Origin: Carya illinoinensis | Taxonomy: Eukaryota > Streptophyta > Magnoliopsida > Fagales > Juglandaceae | NCBI RefSeq assembly: GCF_018687715.1 | Contig: NC_056761.1 | Coordinates: forward strand, 14,041,001 to 14,105,000 | DNA length: 64,000 nucleotides | Reading direction: 5' to 3' | Part shown: positions 1 through 10,793 of the stretch, one piece after another | How the letters are laid out: every line of letters starts with the position of its first letter | Position numbering within the stretch: position 1 is the stretch's first letter | The notes under the pieces: generated by a model | The model's database searches: none | Seen by the model: only the letters and a program-made list of their open reading frames with translations | Told to the model about the DNA's origin: nothing | Translations under genes and position numbers: made by a program

Positions 1-470
1 CTTTATTCCTAGAAGTTCAAGGCCTTTTTTATATGCTAGAAGTTCTATAACTTGGAAGCTTACAAATTGTCCACTTGGGCTGGACATTGCTAGATTTTGG
101 GCTCTAGTAGATTTATTTGGGTCTATCGCTTATGTCTAAAACGGGCCCCTTCTAAAAATATCTAGAACACATTCAAAGTTATCAATTAAGCTACCTGGCT
201 CTAAAGTTGTCACTCGAGAAAGATGCATTCAAGTCAAGTCTAACTTATAGTTGAAATATATTAATTATATATCTTAACTTATTATCTTTTGCCTAGTAAC
301 TAGTAAGTGAGAGGATGATAACGAAGATCTAGCGTTATCAATGATCTTCATTATCATTCAATAACTAAATTTATTATTCTTAAAAAAAGAGTTGATCTAG
401 AGATCGATAGACAATATCACATCAATACAACCCGATTAAAATGAGATGAAAGTGTTGTATATATCATATG
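1..470. repeat. decayed dispersed repeat, copy 1 (left part)
   Basis: I see no gene here. Bases about 295-470 are clearly related to 7505-7672: both contain a run reading close to AGTAAGTGAGAG.ATGATAAC, then TTTATTATTCTTAAAA..AGAG, then GATAATATCAC.TCAATACAA, ending in TGTATATATCATAT. The similarity stops abruptly at about 470, where a different sequence begins. It resumes at about 3228, which suggests that 471-3227 was inserted into this copy. The repeat family itself is not identified. Confidence 0.5.
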
Positions 471-3200
471 TGATGCCCCGACTCTCAAGTACGAAAATGC
501 GGCAATAATGACTTCTGAATGATGACAACATGGGTCGCATCCCAACGATAAGTGCCAAGTGTGTGTATATTTATAAAGTGTACAATAAAAACGTAGTGGA
601 TAAATCAAAAGCTAATCATTTAAGTACCAGAATTTTAAATACAGATTTACTTAAATAAAGGCATTTCAAAATATATTCCAGTTATCCAGTGAAAACATCA
701 TAGAACCAAAACACAAGATCCAAAAGCAAGAAATACATCCCAACACTCAAAAAAGTGACCCCAGATTGCTCATCTGGTAGAGCCGCATCCTTAGACTCTA
801 CTTCATCATCTGCATCAAAATCTACCGAAACGGTACCGTAAAGTATCGAATATTATGAGATTACGAGTCTTAGCAAGTAATAAACTAAACAGCCCAATAT
901 ATGAAAATACATTCATGCAACAATATATATACGTGCATAAAATGAAATAAGCATGAGACCCAAGATCATCATTAGAACCAAAACAAGCCATCGATTAATA
1001 TTTGTCATTTTTCTAGAAAATAGTGCTCGTATCCAATAAATCATAAACCGTCATTTTTTCAAAAAATAGCCCAACATATCCATTTATTGGACAGTGTAGA
1101 CAGGAATAGCAGGCGAAATTCTACCACCATCCCTGCTTACCACCATCCTTACAGCTCTCACTGTAGGCGAGAATCGCAGGCAGGACTACCACCATCCCTA
1201 CAGTCTCTTTTTCCTCTCTCAATCATTACCAATCATTTATCACAAATCTACTCATATTCTTTTCTCATATGAAAACTCAGTTTTTATTTACGACGCATAA
1301 ATATATATGCCGTAATCCAATAAAATAATCATGACACCAACACACATAGATGCACGCAAGCATAATTCAAATCAATAAACAAACACTTCTTCAAATCCAA
1401 CCGACCCCAAAATTTATCGGACTTAATATCTGACACAACCAATCAGATCACAAAAGATTTATTAGTGTAAAATATATTTAAATATCATAAAGTTCTTTGA
1501 AAAATTAGCTAACGGCAAGTTTTTGAAAGATCAAACATCCAGTTTAATGCCAAAAGCTAGCCCAAAATAAATAGCCAAAAATCATAATTTTTGGGACGAA
1601 AAAAGAGTTTCTTAGACAAGGCAATTTGATGTAATATTTTCGGAATAAAAGGGACGATTTACCATGATAAAATTTAGAAAATAATGGCTGGAAGTTTAGT
1701 TCACGACAAGCACCAAAAAATCACCAAGAAACCGAGTGAAGCTCACGGCTTTTATGGGCAAAACAGGGCACGGCCAAAGGGCAAAAAAAAAAAAAAAAAA
1801 AACACAATGAAAGGACCAAAACAATTGAGAATGCAAGGGGAACAGTCACAAGCATGAACCACGAAATTATTAAGGGAAAAAGAGAGGAAAACCGAGCTTG
1901 AAGCTTCACGGATGGGGACCAAAACAGAGCATGATTTAGGGTCCAAAACAGGCCGCGATTCAAGGGTTTTTACACAACACTAACTAGAAATACACAAGAA
2001 ATGAAGAAGAGGAAGAATGGTGCCCAAGAAGCTTCGGACAGGCCTGCAAAAACGGATTGAAAAACAGAGAAAATAAAATACTAAAGAGGAAGAGATCTAC
2101 TCGTTTATACAACAAAAGAGGAACTGAAAATTAAAGAGATAAAATGGAAATCATTACCATCCGAAAAACGGAGGGCTCACCAAGCAGCAAACTGCGAAAA
2201 CAAGAAGAAGAAAGGAAGAAGAAGCAGGGGAAGAAGAGCAACGACACCACGCCAAGAAGTAGCAGACCGCCACACGGAAAAATAGGGGAAGAAAGAAGAA
2301 AAGAAATGGAAAGGAAGAAGGAGAAGAAGAAGCTGTCGTGCGGCTGGAGGAAGAAGAAATGAATGAAGAAGAAGAAGAGGAAGAAGGCAAGAGGCGCTGA
2401 CGAAGAAGAGAGGAATTAAACCCCAAGGGCGGGAAGCAAACGGTGCCGTTCAAGAGGGAAAATAAAGGGGCTGGGGATGCAATGGGCTGGGCTTCCAATT
2501 CCAAACGGGCTGGGCCCAAAAGAGGAGAAAAATCCACTTAACACCAGCCTAAACCGAAAAGAAAAATGCTAAGATGCCCCTTCCTGGTGTCCCCTCAAAG
2601 TGACCGCTGGTCACAAATTTTTTTTTTTTTTATAATTTTTTTTTACTTAGTGATTAAGGAAGTGATTTTAAGTGTATTGGTATTTTTTTTATATTTTTAA
2701 AAATGTTTAAATATATTAAAAAAATCTAAAAAGAAAAATGAAAAAAAAAAAAAAAATTTTGCTGTGCGGTCAAAAGGAGCGGTGCACTCTGGGCAGCAGA
2801 GTAGCACCGTCCAAACCGAAAATAGAAATTCAACAAAGTAAAAAGGTACAATAAAATAAATAAAAGATAAATAAAACACTACAACTAAATAATAATAAAA
2901 TGAAATATTTAAAATCTAACAATAAAATAAATTAAAGCAAATAAAAATTTAAATGTAAAATAATAATTAATAATAAGAAAGCGCATCAAAATAAATTTCA
3001 TAACTTAAAAATTCTTAGACAAATCTAACGAGAAATTCAATAAATTTAAAATAAGAAAAATAATATTTAAATTAAATAAATTAATATTTCAATTAAAAAT
3101 AATCTTTCCATTTGGCAAATTTGTTTGTAAAGAAATTGACATTTTGGAATAAAGTTATGACGAACAAAGATTGTTACTCAAATATTTTTTACAATTTGAA
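471..3200 (-). repeat. probable solo or truncated LTR
   Basis: The segment begins TGTGATGCCCCGACTCTCAA. Read on the minus strand it therefore ends in ..GGGGCATCACA, a common 3' end for plant LTRs. It is about 2.7 kb long, has no coding capacity and contains purine-rich low-complexity stretches (2170-2400). It interrupts a repeat that is contiguous at 7505-7842. I could not find a matching target duplication or a clean far end, so it may be a truncated LTR rather than a solo LTR. Open frames in its purine-rich part are compositional and not believable genes. Confidence 0.4.
2561..2812. mobile_element. Mutator-type MITE (252 bp)
   Basis: The direct repeat AAACCGAAAA occurs immediately before (2551-2560) and after (2813-2822) this block, which fits the 9-10 bp target duplications of Mutator elements. 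The ends are only weakly inverted: the left starts GAAAAATGCTAAGATGCCCC, and the right end read inward starts GGACGGTGCTACTCTGCTGC. The shared TGCTA core resembles the AATGCTAC termini of the large MULE at 16496. Two A/T homopolymer tracts lie in the middle. It has no coding capacity and sits inside the probable LTR at 471-3200, so it is younger than that LTR. Confidence 0.55.
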
Positions 3201-3227
3201 TGAGTTAGATATAGTACTATGTGGTCC

Positions 3228-3320
3228 ACATTGTATTTAATGTTAAAATTCATATTACTTATGAGTACTAATATTCAGTTCCATGATTTTGTCTATTCTG
3301 AAGCAATGCTACAGAAATCT
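3228..3320. repeat. decayed dispersed repeat, copy 1 (right part)
   Basis: The run CATTGTATTTAATGTT.AAATT..TATTAC and the following CTATTCTG.A..AATG.TAC are shared with 7752-7842. The match continues past the gypsy insertion at 7843-14564, because AGAAATCTCAAA here corresponds to ACAAAAATCTCAAA at 14572. A third, weaker match lies at 27226-27265. Confidence 0.5.
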
Positions 3321-3534
3321 CAAATTATTTGGGACCTATAATTTTTTTCAACTCAATATTTTTTTATACGTGGGACCTACAACATTTTTCAACTTTTCAT
3401 AAACACATCTTAATATCTAAACACATCTAAATTTATTTTAGATGGACCCTGCAAAACTTACTTCGTCATCACAACTTACTACTATTCATAAAAAATTAAA
3501 CTCATCTCAACTTAGCTTAACATCCAAATGGACC

Positions 3535-4240
3535 TTAGGCTTCGTTTGTTTTCACAACTCATCTTAATTTATCTAATATCATTTTATCTAATTATTCTAA
3601 TTTTCTCAAATTTTTATACAAAATAAAATAAATAACAATTTTTTTAAATTCTAAAATAAAATAATCTAACAATATTTTATTAAATTAGCTAGCTTTTTGT
3701 TTTCAATAATTTTTTCTATCATGTTTAATTTGAAAAAATTATAATTTAATATTATATTATATCTTTAAAATTTATAATTATCTAAATGAAATATATTTAG
3801 AAAAAACATCCATATTTAACTTGGTACTAGTTGCACAATATGTAATGGGTGGCACTATAGTAACGGCTCCTAATTATTACTGGGAGTTATATTTCGTATA
3901 AAAGTGTGTTTTTTTAAATTTTATTATTTTTTCTATGTATTTTTTAATATTTTAAAATTAATATTTTAAAATTTATAATATTATTAAAAAATACTTCTTT
4001 AATGATAAAAAAAATTGACAGCGATAGCTAGTAGCGGTGACTTAGGTCCCGTTTAGTTATACAGATTAGATGAGATGAGATGATATATTTTAAATAGTAA
4101 TAAATAAAATATTATTATAATATAATTTTGTAATATTAATTTTATAGTAAAATTTGAAAAAGTAAAATTATTTATTATATTTTATATGTAGATTTAAAAA
4201 AATTATAATAATATATTAAGATGAGATAAGATGAATTTAT
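3535..4240. repeat. cluster of MITE-like elements
   Basis: Two units carry the GTTT(G/A)GTT..AGATGAGATGAGAT style of terminus that recurs in this window: roughly 3535-3800 (opposite orientation) and 4044-4240. The second starts GGTCCCGTTTAGTTATACAG and ends in the inverted AGATGAGATAAGATGA. Between them, 3845-4035 looks like another short element, with GGCACTATAGTAACGGCTCC at one end and a related inverted AGCTAGTAGCGGTGAC at the other. None has coding capacity, and I could not fix exact target duplications. Confidence 0.4.
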
Positions 4241-4242
4241 TT

Positions 4243-4345
4243 TACGTCGTTCCATCGAATCTATTGTGTACGTCAAGCCCAGTTGCTCCAAGAAAAATCT
4301 GTCTAGTCTCTTTTGTTGTTGCCCGTTGGCGTTCAAGTCTTCTGT
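4243..4345. repeat. inverted copy of the segment at 23757-23875
   Basis: Read on the opposite strand, this stretch matches 23757-23875 closely, including TACGTCAAGCCCAGTTGCTC, AAAAATCTGTC and TGTTGTTGCCCGTTG. Identity is high for roughly 90 bases. The partner lies just outside the right target duplication of the MULE. I do not recognise the family. Confidence 0.6.
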
Positions 4346-4492
4346 ACTGTGTCCCATGAAATGGACTCATTTCTGTTGTTGTGCTTTATTTATAACGGGC
4401 CTATAATGCGCCACAGTTGTTTATGCTGAATTTTATAATTAGATAATTTAATCATTATTAATAAAATATATATCAATAAATAAAATAGAATA

Positions 4493-4530
<38 letters not shown>

Positions 4531-5480
4531 AGTTGACTTTATCAATACATATTTTATGGTCAATTTAATTACAATATTAAAAATTTAATATGTATATATA
4601 TATATATATATAAATATACATATATGGTTATTCAATTTAAAACAATGTAAAATAGATACAATTAATATGAGATACGATTATTCAATTAATATTTTTTCTG
4701 AATTAATACTAAGTAATATTAGTAAAACATTTGAATATTATCTGGAAAAAAATTACAAACTAATATATTTAGCCGACTAAGAATATGCATAGTTTAAAAA
4801 AATAATAAATAAAAGAACAATAGGCCAACGTAAAGTCAGCGGTATTATAGTAATTAAAGGCCAAATTCTATACACTTAAGAAAAACTGAACATGAAAACA
4901 ATTGAGGAAAAATGGTAGGCTTACAAAGGATATAAACACCGTTCGCCAAGGAGAAAATCTTTAAGCTCACCGAGAGAGGAGGTTGCGTGCGAAGGAGCCA
5001 GGGGCTATGTAGTAGTCGTGGGTGGTCAGTGAGATGGAAGAACACTTAGAGAGAGAGAGAGAGAACATACCAACAGAGAGATGACGGTGTCATGGTCCAC
5101 CCTAGATTTTTTTCCTTTTTTCTTTTTTAAATCCAAGGACATTTTATTTAATACTTATGTAATTATATTGTGATATATTTAATATATATACATATAATAT
5201 ACTATTATATATATTAGTAATATGTTAATACTATTTGTCTATTAGTATATAGTAAATTAGTAAAGTTATTAACTTATTTACTATAACTAATAACACATTA
5301 GTACTAATACTATAACTAATAAACTATTAGGCCTGTGAAGAAAAGGGCTTGGCCCGTTTAATCTGATATGGCCCAAACCGACTAAAGTCGGGTTCAGCGG
5401 CGTCAAACCCTTTATGGGTTAATACATATCGAAACCGACCAACCCATCAAAACCGTCTTTTCTCCGGACCCCTCAAACCC
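4346..5480. other. AT-rich intergenic stretch with microsatellites
   Basis: No gene is supported. The stretch holds a (TA)n tract at about 4497-4527, a second TA tract near 4593-4611, a (GA)n tract near 5049-5063, and long A/T runs at 5140-5330. From 5330 the base composition rises into a probable gene promoter and leader. Confidence 0.5.
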
Positions 5481-5563
5481 TAGCATCTCTAGAAATCAGC
5501 CTTTCTCAACAGAAAGGTTATATGCTATCCTCCTCCTGTAGTGTTGTAGTTTTCAAAGCTGAA

Positions 5564-5896
5564 ATGGAAGCTAATTTCTTCGACTCCGTCCCTAATTTAT
5601 CCTCCGACGGTGATTACGACATGCCCTGGTGCGACAACGACTTCATCCTTGTAAGCTCTATCTTTTGGTGCATCGTATGATAGTGTTAAGAACTGCTCAA
5701 CATTTTGATGCATAATTCTGCCCTTCCTTTGGAATGTATCATGCACAGTATTCAACTTTTAGCAGTCATATTCACTTACATGATTGTATTTTAGTTGGGC
5801 CCTTTCCTATGTTTGTCTTCTGAACTCTTGAATTTGCAGAGCTGTCAGAGAGCGGTTGCTGAGGCTGAAAAAGATTCCTCTGATGATTTTTTGCAA
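5564..5896 (+). pseudogene. first two exons of an unidentified gene
   Basis: An ATG at 5564 opens a 29-codon exon ending at 5650 in CTT, followed directly by GTAAGC. A second exon of 19 codons runs from 5840, after TTTGCAG, to 5896, before GTATGT. Both introns are phase 0 and the frame stays open, giving an acidic 48-residue start (MEANFFDSVPNLSSDGDY..) with no domain I recognise. Upstream, 5460-5520 resembles a plant leader (ACCCCTCAAACCCTAGC). After 5896 the sequence becomes a tandem duplication and repeat DNA, and no further exon is visible. It is either a truncated gene or a 5' fragment captured or cut by an insertion. The splice signals and codon content are convincing; the identity is unknown. 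Confidence 0.5.
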
Positions 5897-5964
5897 GTAT
5901 GTATCCTGCTTTTATTATGGGCTCATTGTTTTCTCTCAAAAGACGCCAAGGAGACGGTGCAAGA

Positions 5965-6090
5965 GTGTGTTTGGTTAGTTGATGGAATCGGAGTGGTTGT
6001 GAGAAATGGAATCAAAGAGAAATCTGGGTGTGTTTGGTTGGTTGATGGAATCGGAGTGGTAGTGAGACATGGAATCAGAGAGAAATTTGG
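5965..6090. repeat. tandem duplication, 2 x 63 bp
   Basis: Two adjacent 63-base units start GTGTGTTTGGTTAGTTGATG and GTGTGTTTGGTTGGTTGATG. They differ at only a few positions. They lie directly after the second exon of the truncated gene and have no coding meaning that I can see. Confidence 0.8.
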
Positions 6091-6109
6091 TGGAAACCCT
6101 TGGGTCTGC

Positions 6110-6775
6110 AAATTAAGCCGAAGGATCCAAACTACGAGAAGAGCAACGGGTACAACCCGACCCGAAAATCTACGGGTCAGCTTGGATCAGATTGGAGTGC
6201 CATTTCCTGCGGATCGAATCGGGTCGGGCCCAAATCTGATTCGGTTGGATAGGTGTGCAGGCCTATAAACTATATGTAATAATAGTAATACTATATATAA
6301 TATACTAGTTTTACTATATCTCTTCAAACTCCATACATTGATTAATACTCTATGTAATACTATATTAAATAATAGTAATACTCTTATTATTAATACTCTA
6401 TGTAGTTATAGTGATTTAATACTAACATATTAAGTTAACTATACTAATACTATTATAAATTTATACATATACTATAATTTATACTATAACTCTTATAACA
6501 TGTTAATATATTAATATATACTAGTACTATATATTATAGTTATACATTGAAGAATATAATATTGTGATATATATAATTATTTATATAAATAATATATATA
6601 TTCTTTAATTTTTCATTTGGTCTGGTCTGGGGTGAAAAATCATTGGACCGCAGACCAAATCCAAATGAATTCGGTCCTTTTATTTTTGGACCGGACTGGA
6701 CCAATTCAGTCTGGTCCAAAAATGGCCGATCTGGTCAATTTATCCGGTCTGGACCGGCCGATGCTCTCCCCTACT
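6110..6775. repeat. AT-rich element bounded by G/C-rich degenerate ends
   Basis: 6120-6260 is rich in GGGTC/GACCCGA type words and ends GTGTGCAGGCCTATAAAC. 6265-6610 is almost pure A/T with many ACTATA and TAATACT words. 6616-6770 is rich in TCTGGTC/GGACCGG words. This layout, name-like GGACCGG ends around an AT core, recurs at 24085-24260 and is common in non-autonomous hAT-like elements. I could not identify termini or a target duplication. Confidence 0.35.
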
Positions 6776-6779
6776 AGCC

Positions 6780-7035
6780 AACAAATTCTTTCACCAATAC
6801 GGGGGTCACCATCATGGGGAACCATGCATGTTTTCAACTTCCAATACTAAGCTCGAATTAAGATTGCCGTGCACTAGGGGCTAGAAATATCAAGATATTC
6901 CAACGAAAAGTCATTCATGATGTTTATTCATTGGACGTGTACTCTAGAAGTCGAGAGTACTCTTGGAATCAGTATCAATGAATGTGACAAAATGGATATG
7001 ATAAAGCTAATGCATTATATTGATGTCGTGTTTCG
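6780..7035 (-). repeat. inverted copy of receptor-locus upstream DNA
   Basis: On the minus strand this block runs parallel to 14985-15190 and, more distantly, to 55795-56250. Shared words include CCCCTAGTGCACGGCAATCTT, written in two parts here as AGATTGCCGTGCACTAGGGG, plus AACCATGCATGTTTTCAACT and the word around TTTTGTCACATTCATTGATA. At 55795-56250 the same DNA lies upstream of an LRR receptor gene, so this is probably a relic of that promoter region. No coding part is visible here. Confidence 0.5.
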
Positions 7036-7440
7036 CTGTCTAAGCAGTACTACGGTAGCCAAACTCACAAGGCCTGCAGTAAGGAAGAAGAATGGGTTTC
7101 AATGATGTTTGGGGTCTCTGATACCAAAGTTAGTAGAAGTTACTTGAGTGATCAAGAAAGCTGAGATAAAATAGAAATGTTCAGAGAGCTTCCTCTGGGT
7201 GGGATTGCGGCATTTATACCTAGTTTGGACTCAGTTGCTGAGGAAGATTGTGGTGTGTTAGATTGTGCCTGGGTCAAACCTACCGCCACTCTCCTGCCAT
7301 GGCAGCGTGTCAAGCCGAGGTTGTGCCGTCCTGTGGCACCTTAGGTTTTACCAAACATATTATTTTTTCTTTAAAAGAGCTTTTAAATAGTTAAAAGTAC
7401 TTTTTAAACTTTCAAACTCAATCCCAAATAGGCTCTAATT
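7036..7440. other. no gene recognised
   Basis: The base composition is less AT-rich than its surroundings, but the frames are short and show no familiar motif. It may be the flank of the receptor-locus relic to its left. Confidence 0.4.
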
Positions 7441-7842
7441 ATGAACTTGAACTTATATAGTTATTGTCTTCTGCTGAGAAAGATTGATTTTTTTATTCGG
7501 TTTTTCTTTTATCTCCTAATTATACGTAAGTGAGAGCATGATAACAAAGGGTGTTGTATATAACTGAGTTTATTATTCTTAAAATAAGAGCTGATTTAAT
7601 GGTCAATAGATAATATCACGTCAATACAATCTGATAAAAATGAGATGAGATTGGTGTATATATCATATCTTGTAGAATTATTTAGATTTCCGAATATATT
7701 ATAAGAGAAATTTAAAGGACAAGAGTGATTTAAAAAAATGTATTCAGGACGACATTGTATTTAATGTTGAAATTAATATTACATATGAATATTAATATTC
7801 AGTGCCGCAAGCTACATATTCTCTATTCTGGAATAATGTTAC
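7441..7842. repeat. dispersed repeat, copy 2, cut by the gypsy insertion
   Basis: This is related to 295-470 and 3228-3320 and is contiguous here, which makes it useful as an empty-site reference for the insertion at 471-3227. It ends at the target duplication GTTAC (7838-7842) of the gypsy element and resumes at 14565. Confidence 0.5.
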
Positions 7843-9152
7843 TGACCGGTGCAAAACTGCAAGTGTACAGTATCGTAGTTTTATAATAAAGTGGTAAGAA
7901 GAGTATCGTCCTCAGGGATTGGTACCTTACTCTTGCCAAATACCAAAATTATACTAATCTCAATTTTATCTAGAGGAATCGCTAAGGTTTTTGTAGTTGC
8001 AAATAAAACTAGATCAACTCAAAGAGAAATAAGTAAAGAAAATAAAACTGACTTTCAAAGATCAAATTTAATAGGGAAGAAAACTTCTAGGAAATCGATT
8101 TCACCATAATTCTTCACTATGCTTTTCTCATCCAGCTAATTTAACTTAAACCTCTTTTGTCTATTAGCAAATCTCTAATTCATCCAAAAGCCTCTTTCGA
8201 TAGTCAATTGGAAGTGATTCTAGTTTATCAATTCACACAAGAATATGCAAATTAAATAATCAAGAACGCAATAAGACCAATGATTTAATTACTACACAGG
8301 TTCATACAAGTCTTTCGATCTCTATACTTACCTATGCTGAAATATCCAAGATCTACCCTATGATTCCCTCTTTCGATAGCAAATCACAAGATTAATAATC
8401 ATCTAATCAATGGCCAGTTAATTAGAAGCATTAAACTCAGAATAAATCAGATAAACAAAGAGAGAATTGCATTAAATTAGCATGGACAAACAAGCATAGT
8501 TCGGAAATAGGTTACATCGTTTTCCTAGAATAAAGAAAATTTAGCTCATGCTAGAAATGGAATTCAACATAAACGAATTCACCATAATTGTTCTGAGAAG
8601 ATGGGAAGAAGAAAATAAACACTGAAAAATCCTCCTTGCAGCCTCAACTCGTCGTCAAAAGCTCAAGGGAACGATTCAACGCTTTTCTCCCGTCCGTGCT
8701 CGTGTATGAATCCAACGTACGTGCAAGAAATTGGAATTCCGTCTCCAAAACAAATGATTTGAATCCCTCTAGCTATGTTTTTCTCTCCCAAAGAGTGTTC
8801 TCCAGTCAAAACTCGCGGCTCTAGAGTGAAAAATGGCTTTTATATGGTCCCACGGCGGAAAACCTAAAATCTGTCAAAATACGATGTTCGTTCGAGCGGG
8901 GTGTCGAGCGCGCGTCGAGCGTTCGACTTTGCCTGATTTCGCTCGAGCGCACATCGAGCGTTTGACTCTGCCTGATTTCGCTCGAGCGGCCAATGTCTCT
9001 GCTCGAGCGATCTTCGTTTTTCAGCAACCCGCTCGAGCTCCCTGTCGAGCGGCAGTCGAGCGTTTGAATCTGCTTGAATTCGCTCGAGCGGCCAAAAGCC
9101 TCCGCTCGAGCGAACTTGTAAAATCTGCAATATGAAATTTTGCAAGTCATCA
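7843..9152 (-). repeat. 3' LTR of the Athila-like element
   Basis: On the minus strand it starts TGATGACTTGCAAAATTTC and ends CACCGGTCA, giving the standard TG..CA termini. It is nearly identical to 13255-14564. Bases 8895-9115 hold a GC-rich array built on CGCTCGAGCG palindromes, located in the U3 part. Confidence 0.93.
8893..9115. repeat. CGCTCGAGCG palindrome array in the LTR U3
   Basis: Repeated CTCGAGCG/CGAGCG words occur every 10-30 bases, partly inside a tandem unit containing CACATCGAGCGTT and CTGCCTGATTTCGCTCGAGC. Equivalent arrays are at 14302-14525 and, one block shorter, at 61213-61346. The CpG-rich array contrasts with the AT-rich surroundings and lies at the start of the LTR in element orientation, where enhancers and promoter elements sit. 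A regulatory role is an inference. Confidence 0.75.
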
Positions 9153-10793
9153 AATACCCCCAAACTTACAACTTTGTTTGTCCTCAAACAAAAAGAAAAA
9201 ACAAATGATAGTTTAGGCAATATCAACTCGACCCCAAAGAGAAGTATCATCGCTCACCAAGCTTTTATGAATTTAGATTTCATCTCTAGTATCTTACTCT
9301 TTTAATATCAAAGATAGCAAGAAAATCAATCAAAAATTTTGCAATTTGTCAAGCAAGAGTTAGACGTTTACTTCAACCTAAAGCTAAGACCTTGAGTGTG
9401 TGTGTGATATAGTCAATTTAACCTCAAACCACCTGCAAACTCAGATAAAAGTAGAACAACCAAAATCAGAAGAATTCTCTTAAAACTTAACCCCATAAGT
9501 CCAATTTTCAGAAATCCTCTCCACTAATGTAGTCAACACCAAAATCAAAGATCAAAAGGTCTTTATTAAGGTTGTAATGATAGGCCACAGGGTGAGGGTT
9601 AAGAAAGAACTGGATATGGGAAATTAAATCAAACTGGGAAAATACTTAGTGAAAAGAACATTAAAAGAGAAACTCACATGATTCAAATCATAGCTCTTTC
9701 TTGGCAATATGCTCATACTTGTGGCATTATTATTGTTGTAATCACTGATGTAATACCAACACTTCCCTTAACAAAATTTGAGGTAATTCACTTTCCGCTT
9801 GATGACTTCTTTTTCTTTTCTTTTCTTTTTCTCTTTTTTTTTAATCACTTCCTTTCTTCTTCTTCTTTTTCTTTGATCAAATAGAGCAAACATAATACTA
9901 TTCATCATGAAACCAATTTTCTCTTTTAAATGTAACTCTCCATCAAAGTATTTTCTCAAACTATCAACGGTAGATTCATTGTTTTTCAGGCTTAGAGCGG
10001 GCATGGTTTATGTAGTTTTAAGAATCAATAAAGGCTCATGAAGGCTCAAGGGGGTTGACTATGGAAACACACCCTGTAATGATGGCATGACATTTAGGAC
10101 GGCTGGGAAAGCTTTTTGGTTATGCCAAAGAAATGCCTAGATCATTTCTCTAATATTTGGTCTCAACTAGGATTTCGCCTCAAGGACCCATCAACGGATT
10201 CTAGAGCAAAGCAAAATCGAACCTCCCTCTTTCAATTAATTCAACTTCTTCTCTTCATAAGCAAAATGGAATAAGAGAAAAACGACTATGTGCTCAATTG
10301 TGTTCAAGGTCAAAGATTTAAACCAAAGTACCTACAAAACTTCACTTGACATAAAAGAAATTTTTGAAAATTTTTCTCAAAACCATCTTCAATCACAAAT
10401 TTCAGAGTCATAGAGAATTCAATCTTACTCCAATGCATGCTTGGTAAGAGACTCAAACAACCCATCAACAACCCAAGACTTAGAAAACAAGAGGATCAAA
10501 TGATTATAGGAGTTTACACCCCCAAAATTAAACTAAACAATGTCCTCATTGTTATGCAAAAGTAAAAAGGATTGAAGAAATAAAGGAACTTCCCTGGTTG
10601 CATGATGAATCTTCTGAGGTTTTTAAATTTTCCAGCTCTTTATTCATGCTAAATAAACCTGCATCGAAAACCAATTTATTAAAACTTAAATAAACAAAGA
10701 TAATAAAATAAATGAAAGAGTAAAATATAGATCTATGGGTTGCCTCCCATAAGCGCTTGTTTTAAAGTCTACAGCCAGACTTTTCAATCTTCA
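9153..10793 (-). other. non-coding 3' region of the Athila-like element
   Basis: This lies between the end of coding and the 3' LTR, and is closely matched by 61386-63072 in the second element. In Athila relatives this interval can hold an env-like ORF; here I see none, only short frames over a pyrimidine-rich tract (9808-9885). A polypurine tract is visible directly next to the LTR on the minus strand (AAGTTTGGGGGTATT, plus-strand 9153-9167). Confidence 0.7.

Noticed and set aside
2144..2537. Overlapping open frames on both strands (Lys/Glu-rich and Ser/Phe-rich)
   Set aside because: They lie in a purine-rich low-complexity tract. The protein content is just GAA/AAG runs and their complement, with no start context or domain.
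5923..6111. 62-codon minus-strand frame with internal repetition
   Set aside because: It is the translation of the 63-base tandem duplication, and 63 is a multiple of three, so it stays open by chance.
8821..9250. Open frames of 100-128 codons on both strands in the LTR (also at 14233-14584 and 60986-61538)
   Set aside because: They are caused by the self-complementary CGCTCGAGCG array. They sit across LTR borders and show no family.
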